From: Rickettsiales bacterium
Lineage (GTDB): Bacteria; Pseudomonadota; Alphaproteobacteria; Rickettsiales; UBA1997
Direction: 5' to 3'
DNA: 13,072 nucleotides
NCBI GenBank assembly: GCA_031283795.1
Contig: JAITBB010000037.1
Location: 1-13,072, forward strand
The notes under the pieces were generated by a model. It made no database searches. It saw nothing but the letters and a program-made list of their open reading frames with translations, and was not told where the DNA came from. Shown here one piece after another: positions 1-6,900 of this stretch; position 1 is the first letter of the stretch; each line of letters opens with the position of its first letter. A program made the position numbers and the translations under genes.

Positions 1-1482
1 CACCGTAGCTCTGGCTCTCTCCTCTAGCATTGCGGGTGTTATATCCTCTGACACAATATGTGGTGCTCTCTTTTCGGAAAAGGGCCCCTCACTATCGAAA
101 ATTGATCTGTCAGCAACAAAATAATTAGCTCTGGTTGTTCCTTCATTATAGCCCGATGACACATAGGAATCTATATAGGATATCATCCCTGGGTTCCATT
201 TTCTGTGTTCCTCAGGATCAGGATCATGTCCCAGCACAAACTTTACTCCGGGTGGTAGCTTAGTAGAATTCGACGTAAATCTCTTTCTCAACCAAGTTAT
301 ATCATCATCAATTCCCTGATTCATAATCTTGACGATACCATATTCGCCCGGCAATAATGGGTTGGTTTCTTCCTCGACCCCAGCAATTCTCCCTCTCCTT
401 TCGATCAACTTGGCCCTCGCAACATTAAATTTGTTCAGGGTGTCCACTAGATTGTCTATCTCTGACTCGGAGAGATCTCTAGGGTATGACACGCGTTTTG
501 CCAAAAGGTCTAGGTTTTTTGCTAGGACCTGTATCTCCTTCTTCAGAGTCTGATCCCCTCTACTGTCCCAGCCACTAGCATTCTCTAGAGCTTCGGCCAG
601 AGTGTTGAAGCGCTTGGACAAATTCTCTATCATCCCCACTGTGATCACAGCATGGGTAAATATTGTCTTTCCAACTCTATGGGCAAGAGTAAACTCTCCA
701 CTATCTATGGCAGTTCTGACGGCCATCCCCATATCTCTAAATTTCAACGCACAGTTCTGTTTTTTGATATCACTATCACAACAGTAACCATATATATATT
801 TTATGGAACTAAATATATGGTTAGCTCCATTTTTCCCCCCTGCACTAATAAGAGCCACAGTAAGGCTATTATCATAATCGGGAATAATTAAGAGGCCCTC
901 GTGATTTCCAATTATTATCGTGGGAGCCGAATTCTCTGGATACTTCTTGGAGTACCCCCCACATAGACGTCGAATCAGATAGAGTAGCTGCTCGCTCTGC
1001 TGCCCTCTGTCAAGGATATCCCCACAGTTGATATATTTCCCAAAGTCCTCCGTAGGAGCCACATCCGGAAGCAGCTGAATGCGCCGCATCAATTCGATAG
1101 ATCTGTCTCTACCGAGACTCGCCACATGCTTCTCAAAGGTATGTAAATCATATTCCTGATCTGTCAGGGGATCATAGAAAACTATGCCCAGAGGGTTATC
1201 CTCATTGAATTTGACCAGACCAGTGCTGAGCACAGTATTTAAAAAGGCAACAAGATCGCCATGGAGATCTGTCTCGAAGACCAGGTCATTGGGCCCAAGC
1301 TTTCCTTTCTGCTCTATATGCCTACTGCCAACGATGGCCCGAACCACACCTCTGATTCTTCCCTCTATCTCTTCCCAGCTTTCCTTATCCTCATTCCGTG
1401 GCCCAGCATAGCATTCCTCTATAGTTGATTCATAGAGGGCCAAAACCCTATCCTCCAATTCCTCTAAGCTTCTCACCTTCAC
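1..1482 (-). CDS. PPP-type calcineurin-like metallophosphatase, C-terminus outside window
   Basis: An open frame of 494 codons runs from a GTG start (1482-1480) to the window edge with no stop. An AGGGAGG Shine-Dalgarno lies 6 bases upstream of the GTG (1495-1489). The protein has the full phosphoprotein-phosphatase metal centre: DLHGD at residues 72-76, GDILDRG at 154-160, GNHEG at 192-196, THA with His277, and LGHDP with His419, followed by IDSYVSSGY, which resembles the PPP strand after that His. The family hydrolyses phosphoesters, often phospho-Ser/Thr, with two metal ions. Unusual points are Thr instead of Gly before the first Asp, no Arg before GNHE, and insertions between motifs 1 and 2 (about 80 residues apart) and between His277 and His419 (142 apart, charged and helical-looking). 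No signal peptide is seen, so it would act in the cytoplasm or be exported by a dedicated secretion system. Legionella WipA/WipB are known PPP-type effectors; kinship with them is only a guess. Family assignment is sure; substrate and role are unknown. Confidence 0.87.
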   Translation of the reverse strand, partial: MKVRSLEELEDRVLALYESTIEECYAGPRNEDKESWEEIEGRIRGVVRAIVGSRHIEQKGKLGPNDLVFETDLHGDLVAFLNTVLSTGLVKFNEDNPLGIVFYDPLTDQEYDLHTFEKHVASLGRDRSIELMRRIQLLPDVAPTEDFGKYINCGDILDRGQQSEQLLYLIRRLCGGYSKKYPENSAPTIIIGNHEGLLIIPDYDNSLTVALISAGGKNGANHIFSSIKYIYGYCCDSDIKKQNCALKFRDMGMAVRTAIDSGEFTLAHRVGKTIFTHAVITVGMIENLSKRFNTLAEALENASGWDSRGDQTLKKEIQVLAKNLDLLAKRVSYPRDLSESEIDNLVDTLNKFNVARAKLIERRGRIAGVEEETNPLLPGEYGIVKIMNQGIDDDITWLRKRFTSNSTKLPPGVKFVLGHDPDPEEHRKWNPGMISYIDSYVSSGYNEGTTRANYFVADRSIFDSEGPFSEKRAPHIVSEDITPAMLEERARATV

Positions 1483-1536
1483 GGTAGTCCTCCCTTTGTT
1501 TTTTGCACATAAACCCCCCTTCCCGAGGAAAACGAC

Positions 1537-1560
1537 TTCCTCCCCTAAGGAGGGGAGGAA
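1537..1560 (-). promoter_or_regulatory. perfect 10-bp hairpin in the phosphatase leader
   Basis: The arms TTCCTCCCCT (1537-1546) and AGGGGAGGAA (1551-1560) are exact reverse complements around a 4-base loop. On the minus strand the hairpin is followed by GTCGTTTTCC and lies about 55 bases before the GTG start. A leader attenuator or a terminator of upstream minus-strand transcription is possible. The T run is short and interrupted, so the function is uncertain. The arm also resembles the purine-rich Shine-Dalgarno and could compete with it. Confidence 0.45.
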
Positions 1561-1690
1561 CTCGGTGACCACAAAAAAATGGAAGGCCCTTCCCAGTGAG
1601 AAAACACAGTATATAATTTTCTCATAAATGCAAGACCTCCGGTGGAAAAGAACTAGTCCCGGTAATCGTTGACCGCATAGTCTCACTTAC

Positions 1691-1711
1691 CTATGGTCAA
1701 TAGACCAATAG
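1691..1711. promoter_or_regulatory. imperfect dyad, possible operator
   Basis: CTATGGTC (1691-1698) and GACCAATAG (1703-1711) form an inverted repeat around AATA, with one bulged A. It sits about 50 bases upstream of the -35 of the plus-strand promoter candidate. A regulator site is possible, but a dyad this short can occur by chance. Confidence 0.2.
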
Positions 1712-1758
1712 CTCCGAGATATTTAGACTAGCCCCTTAATAAATATATCAGAAATAAC

Positions 1759-1786
1759 TTGATTTAAATTAATCAGGCATTATCAT
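1759..1786 (+). promoter_or_regulatory. sigma70-like promoter of the secreted-protein gene
   Basis: A -35 element TTGATT (1759-1764) and a -10 element TATCAT (1781-1786, 5 of 6 to consensus) are 16 bases apart. Transcription would begin near 1793. This leaves a leader of about 44 bases that carries the AGGAAGG Shine-Dalgarno before a CTG start at 1837, and it argues against starts upstream of the promoter. Confidence 0.45.
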
Positions 1787-1836
1787 GTCCAGATGGTGGC
1801 CCACTGGGGGAACGTACAAAAAGGAAGGCAGGTTTT

Positions 1837-3420
1837 CTGTTAAAACAAATTGTCTTATCTATTGCGATTTTAGGCTATTGCGCTCAGGGATGCTACGCCG
1901 TTCCAGAGAATTTCTCCATTAGCTCCTATGCCCATGATGGAGAAATGGAAGAGGATAGAAGGGATTTTTGGTTCTTCCCTGTCCCTAGGGATCTGGCCAA
2001 GGGAAATATAGGGCTCAGAGTCAGAGGTATTCTAGGGCGTCCCCGTAACCAGGCAACGGGCGTTTTCGTTTTCCCAAAGAATGGAACACAGAGCGAACCC
2101 AGAGATAGATGGGAGAGGGAGGAATGGTCAAAGGAGATAGAGAAAAATGTAAATAGGCATAGGGACCCTGGAAAAGAGTGCAACGTGGGAAAACCTCCCC
2201 TCTGTAGTCCCTACATAGAAACTCTGGTGCATGAGAAAGACACTATAGTCATCATAGTGAAGTTAGATCTGGATACTATGCGGAGGTACCTGGAGAATAA
2301 TGAATCCTCTGGAAAGATGGAGCGCCTGGCCACCAGAATTTTCCTGGCTAACCGAGTAGAAAGCGCGAACGACACGGACTCTGGGTTTTCTGGACAATAT
2401 GAGAGGGCATACAAGCTTCTCCTGCAATCATATAGTTCTGTGGGAATCGGCGAAAGGAACCTCCTCAACATAGGAAGCCGAAGTATCAATAGATTTCTAA
2501 AGTCCACAGAAAAATCCCTCTACGGGCGCTATGGAGACGGGGAAGAGCAGTTTGACTATAGTAGAATTGGCTATGATGTTGCCGTTAATTCGATCTCCAA
2601 GATGATTGAGTTGAAACTTCTAGGAGAAGACGACAGAGGCAAAGCCGGGCCGGTGCTCAGCGCCATGATAAAGAACTTCTACAATCTAAATCTGGAAAGT
2701 GTGGGGGAAGCGACAGCCGAGGTCATGAGCTACACGGCAACTCAGAAAACAGGGGGGATGATTGCAAATGGGGAGAAAATCCTGTGCGACAACGGCATCA
2801 TATCCGAGGACATGTGTGAGAAAATGAACAACTTTATGGAGAGTACAAAGGGCAAACTATCCATAGGCGCTTTTGTTGGCTTCGGCAGAAAACTGTCAAA
2901 AAGACTCTTCGAGGACGGGAAGGGTAACATCTGGAAAGCTTCCCTTAATGCCGCCTATTTCTCATTCGCCAAACTGCTAGAGATAGCGGCCGATGAATAT
3001 GGGCCGAAGATAATTGGAGATAGATTCTACGGTGGAATTAAAACACTATCCAATCTGCCTCTAAACGTGATCGGAGCCGGAATAACGGCCTGGCGTGCTG
3101 GAAAGGTGACCATGAGAGCCTATAATCTCTGGAAGTCCTCCCATTGGCTACGTCTGGTTGGTTTTGGAATTTCCACCGTCTCCTCCACATTCCTAAACCC
3201 CTGGTACATAACCCTTAACTCTGTCTCCAACGCGGTTAGCGGAGCTCTAGAGTACAGTGAAACCTGCAGAAGAGACAATATGCCCGTCGACACAGTGGGT
3301 TTCATCCACTCCATGCTCAGCTATAGGGAAAATGACTCATTTCTAGATCTCAGCCTACAGGGCACCATCGGCGCCGTGCAGAGTGTCCTCGAAGGCGTGG
3401 GCAATCTCATTGGTCTCTAG
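1837..3420 (+). CDS. predicted secreted protein of unknown family, CTG start
   Basis: The first ATG in this frame is at 1945, but the frame stays open upstream and encodes a typical signal peptide. From a CTG at 1837, Lys3 is followed by the hydrophobic stretch IVLSIAILGY and by GCYA, giving a likely signal peptidase I cut after Ala21. AGGAAGG (1822-1828) lies 8 bases before the CTG, whereas the ATG at 1945 has only a GGAG at 2 bases. The product is then 527 residues (491 from the ATG). I do not recognise the family. The mature protein begins with a charged, Arg/Glu-rich part of about 120 residues, continues with mixed helical sequence, and ends with about 130 residues rich in Gly, Ala and hydrophobics. 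Cysteines occur in close pairs (KEC...LC near mature residue 105, and LCDNG...MC), compatible with disulfides in the periplasm or outside the cell. It is divergent from the phosphatase. A role as toxin, effector or envelope protein cannot be decided. The coding frame is sure; the start is likely but unproven. Confidence 0.75.
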   Translation: MLKQIVLSIAILGYCAQGCYAVPENFSISSYAHDGEMEEDRRDFWFFPVPRDLAKGNIGLRVRGILGRPRNQATGVFVFPKNGTQSEPRDRWEREEWSKEIEKNVNRHRDPGKECNVGKPPLCSPYIETLVHEKDTIVIIVKLDLDTMRRYLENNESSGKMERLATRIFLANRVESANDTDSGFSGQYERAYKLLLQSYSSVGIGERNLLNIGSRSINRFLKSTEKSLYGRYGDGEEQFDYSRIGYDVAVNSISKMIELKLLGEDDRGKAGPVLSAMIKNFYNLNLESVGEATAEVMSYTATQKTGGMIANGEKILCDNGIISEDMCEKMNNFMESTKGKLSIGAFVGFGRKLSKRLFEDGKGNIWKASLNAAYFSFAKLLEIAADEYGPKIIGDRFYGGIKTLSNLPLNVIGAGITAWRAGKVTMRAYNLWKSSHWLRLVGFGISTVSSTFLNPWYITLNSVSNAVSGALEYSETCRRDNMPVDTVGFIHSMLSYRENDSFLDLSLQGTIGAVQSVLEGVGNLIGL

Positions 3421-3540
3421 AGGCTACATTCTGTCAACCCTGTCTACGTCCGGAAGATCTGGGCACCTCCCGACGCACCGTCAGCTCCGTCACAGCACCA
3501 GACTATGTAAGTTAGTCAAAAGGTGAAGAAATAAACCCTG

Positions 3541-3568
3541 TTGACAAATTCAAGGCCACAGATATCCT
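3541..3568 (+). promoter_or_regulatory. promoter of tRNA-Glu
   Basis: A consensus -35 TTGACA (3541-3546) is 16 bases from TATCCT (3563-3568, 4 of 6 to consensus). The GC-rich stretch that follows, GGCTCCGGG, resembles the discriminator of stable-RNA promoters. The mature tRNA begins 19 bases after the -10. Confidence 0.55.
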
Positions 3569-3587
3569 GAGGCTCCGGGTCATCCGG

Positions 3588-3662
3588 GGTCCCTTCGTCT
3601 AGTGGTTAGGACACCAGCTTCTCAAGCTGGTAATACGGGTTCAAATCCCGTAGGGACTACCA
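3588..3662 (+). tRNA. tRNA-Glu (anticodon CTC)
   Basis: The 75 bases fold into a complete cloverleaf. The acceptor stem is GGTCCCT with AGGGACT (G-U at the first pair). The D arm begins GTCTAGTGG. The anticodon stem is CCAGC/GCTGG (3614-3618 and 3626-3630) around loop TTCTCAA, which places CTC at 3621-3623. The T arm is ACGGG/CCCGT around TTCAAAT (3635-3651). Discriminator A3659 and CCA (3660-3662) are encoded in the DNA. It decodes GAG. Bacteria often have only the TTC isoacceptor, so a CTC species suggests notable GAG use; the downstream autotransporter has a GAG-rich tract. No clear terminator follows. An imperfect hairpin at 3713-3749 is the only candidate. Confidence 0.95.
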
Positions 3663-3890
3663 GCCAGCTGGAACTGGACCATGCAATGCCAGAGAAGCTG
3701 AGAAGAAATTTAGGAAATCCACCATCCTCTCTATCCCCTGGATATTTCCAGTACTTTCAGCACTTCTCCTATCTAATGGATCTCCCACTATCCCCATATT
3801 CTACTATAATTATCCAATCCCATAAAAATGTCCCAGCCAGAACCACAGAGCCTAAATGTTATTAACACGTGATCCAGAGACGAATTAGTA

Positions 3891-3918
3891 TTGCAAAAAA
3901 CATTTATGCATTTAATAT
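3891..3918 (+). promoter_or_regulatory. possible promoter of the autotransporter gene
   Basis: TTGCAA (3891-3896) and TAATAT (3913-3918) are 16 bases apart in an AT-rich stretch immediately before the autotransporter; each matches consensus at 4 of 6 positions. The predicted leader is about 20 bases and shows no Shine-Dalgarno before the ATG at 3946. The preceding spacer (3663-3890) shows no gene, only a weak imperfect hairpin at 3713-3749 and an isolated TATAAT at 3805-3810. Confidence 0.35.
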
Positions 3919-3945
3919 GGAAAATATTTTTACATAAATATACCT

Positions 3946-6900
3946 ATGTCTCTTCTCTCAGTCAAGATAAAGTGTCTCCGCGAAAACTCTTCTATAACTC
4001 AGATAAAACCATGGACCGGGAAATTTTTGGTGGTAGGTCTGCTGCTGTTTGGCATCGATTTCGGTCGAGCCAGAGCGGCAGTTCGGGAAATTACGGGAAA
4101 TGTGACGAAGCCGGTCAGTATTGCTAGTGACGAGGCTGCAATTATCCATGATGCGACGTTCTCTAACATTATCATGAGGATGGCAGAAACTCCAGAAACG
4201 ACAGCACTTCTGAATGTGTATGGTCTAACTATAGCTAGAAATGTAAAATTCCTAAATAACACGGTGCAGAAACTCATATGTATTGGAGATAGTGGAACTC
4301 TGATAGTCTTTCTGAGAGATCCTGGAGACTACTTCGAAATTATCGGAAATACGGGAATCAATATTCTATTTTCAACATTCATCGGCTCACTAGATAATAT
4401 ATCAGTAACTGCGAAAGAAGTAATAATTAGTCCCCAGGACAGAGAAGAGCTTAGCGTCCGTGGCTACTATCTGGAAGAGCTGAATGATCCTGACCTGACC
4501 AGAGGAAGTTCCCTCCTCATTAGCAGCGTGAAGGAGACAACCTTTAGAATGACTGGAAACAAGCACGAGACACCGAATAGTAGTTTATTAACTAATTATT
4601 CAATAACTCTATTGGATAATCTGGACACACTAAACATCAAGGGACCTGTGAATTTTTGGTTTGATGCGCTGGTACGGGCCAAAAACATACATATTTCCGG
4701 CAACGTCAGCGGAGAAAAACCAGAATTTTCCATTGGAATTAGGGAGTTTGACCAAATAGATATAGATAGTGAAGAGAGCTATAGCTACAGCTCTGGAGGA
4801 ACAGTAAAGGGGGGGATCATAGAAATTAGTAGTGACGGAAAGTTGGATGGTGCTCCATCCACAGTCAGGCCAATAGTTCTGGGGGATGTGACAGCTAATA
4901 GCGAAGGTACTAGATATAACTACTACACCTACATAGGTGTAGTCCCGGATGAATTAGATAGTACTAATGAATATTTGGAAGGGAGTGGAATAGAGCTACA
5001 CCCGTCCAGTAGGCTGGATATCGCCAACCAATGTTATGGTGATATTAATCTATGCTATAGCGTAGGGTTTGCCGAAGGCGGTAACGATAGGAGGGCGGTT
5101 AGATACCATTTCCCCGTATCTACGAGGTTTATCTACGGAGAGCAGACCACCAAGCCTGAATATGGTGGTAATAGTCTTCTAGTCCTCAATGGAGCTGTGG
5201 ACGGACCCGTACTCTTTAAAGGTTTCCAATATGGAGCTCTAGATATCACCGCTGGCAAAGCTGCTCTTCTGATTGGTTCCGTAGTGTTTGATGGCATTGC
5301 TAACGGTAATTATGATTCTGATCCCTATAGCCTTCCCGCTAATCTGAAGGAGCCTCTGGATGATGAAACTCCCTATGATCCTCCTGAGGAGCCTCCTGAG
5401 GAGGAGCCTAGGGTGGATCCTACGGAGGAGCCTGTGGAGCAGCCTCCTGAGGAGCCTGTGGAGCCTACGGATGAGCCTCCTGAGGAGCTTCCTCCTGAGT
5501 GGGGGGATGAAAGTACTGAGTGGCTTCCTGAGGAGTCTGCGTCTGAAGAGCCAGCTCGCGCGAAGGAAGTAAAAATTGCTAAACCCAAAGGAGTCATAGA
5601 CCTGCAGGGTACTGGCTCGAAGCTGTATATTGTCCTGCCGGTTTCCGGAGATAGGGTGCTATTCAAAAATACCCAGGGCACTGTGGACATAGGTAGTAGT
5701 GGACGTCCCGAAAATGTTGGAGACACCGAACCCACAGGGGGCAGTATCCTACACATATGGGGTGTTAAAGGTACCAGTCTGAGGCTATCGGGGGGTATTG
5801 GGATTGCCGCACCATCTATTTTTTCTGGTTCAATGGATCTCTATCTAGGCAGCTCCACACTTAGCGCCTACAGTGTGGATATTGGCAATGTGGACCTTGA
5901 CAGTGTGAATATTGGCGGTTTGGATATTAGCAATATTGTCGTTCATTTGACCATAAAGGGCCTTGGAGAATCAAGAGAGACATATGTTGGACCAATGGAT
6001 GATTACGGAGGTTCGGGAGGTCATTTGATCTCCACTGCACTCAAGGGTTATTTCACATTAGACCCCCTGATTGCGGTAGAATCGACGGGAACCCTAGATT
6101 CGTACTGGTATGCCTCCGGATTGACACCTTGGTTCAACCCCGAGATAAAGAATGATTTCGGATCATCATACTATTCCATAAATTTCAGAGGAGGTTCATT
6201 AAGGCGAATGCTGGTGCTTAGTCTTCCCGGGGGAAGAGCTATCAGCAGGTCCCTGCCAGGACCAACTGGGATTACTGTGCTGAGTGGCACCACTATGACC
6301 ATCGGAGAGAACGCTGAGCCTGTAAATTTCACCGATCTGTCCGAGGAAGCCATTAAAATTGAATCCGACGCAAAGGTGCTTATCAGAGGATCGGCTAGCT
6401 TCTCGAACATAGGCAAAGGCGCTGGAGATGGTGGCGCCATAGACATTAGTGGTAGTACTAGAACAGAGAGCGTAGAACAAAGTGCAGGTGAAGCAACAGA
6501 GACCGTTCCCGGAGAGCTAACCGTTTCTCTGGAAGAGGCTGGAAGTTTTCTGGACTTTGTGAAGACTAGCGCCCGCTGGGATATCCACAATGCTGGAAAA
6601 GCCATTTTGAATGGTGTTAGTGGCACTAGCATCAAACTTTCCAAAGGAATTGGAGGAACCGATGGCGAAACCGAGATTAGCGGCTCACCGGTGCTGTGGT
6701 TGGGATCCGCTGCCATTGATCAGAAAAAACTCAGTTTTCTAGGAATAAGTGAAAATTCAGAGATCGTTATTTCTCCGACCGGAGTCCATATAACCATACA
6801 GGACGGGGGAAGCATAATATCATCGAAACCAGTGAACATCCGGGTGGAAATAACCTCTTCGGAGGCTGCCGGACTACTGGGTAACAGCGACCACTGGAGC

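Larger units (their letters stand above)
1483..1836. other. divergent intergenic region between the phosphatase and secreted-protein genes
   Basis: This 354-base spacer separates two diverging genes and shows no convincing coding frame of its own. From left to right it holds the phosphatase Shine-Dalgarno, a pyrimidine/purine-skewed stretch with a perfect 10-bp hairpin (1537-1560), a TATAAT at 1612-1617 without a good -35 on either strand, a small dyad (1691-1711), a plausible plus-strand promoter (1759-1786) and the Shine-Dalgarno of the next gene (1822-1828). Confidence 0.7.

Noticed and set aside
329..1411. Several plus-strand ORFs of 61-79 codons in the left part
   Set aside because: They lie opposite the phosphatase frame, which carries conserved catalytic motifs throughout.
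1785..1919. ATG at 1785 opening a 44-codon plus-strand frame
   Set aside because: It stops at a TAG (1917-1919), overlaps the signal-peptide frame and has no protein-like composition. It matters only if a frameshift is present.
3602..3865. Plus-strand ORF of 87 codons
   Set aside because: It begins inside the tRNA gene; its first residues are the translated tRNA sequence, and the remainder has no protein-like features.
5373..5756. Gly/Ser-rich minus-strand ORF of 127 codons
   Set aside because: It is the complement of the Pro/Glu tract; its repetitive composition follows from CCTCCTGAGGAG, and the plus-strand frame is clearly coding.
6171..6716. Minus-strand ORF of 181 codons inside the autotransporter
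   Set aside because: It is a shadow of the long coding frame, rich in Pro/Ser/Leu, without ribosome site or recognisable domain.
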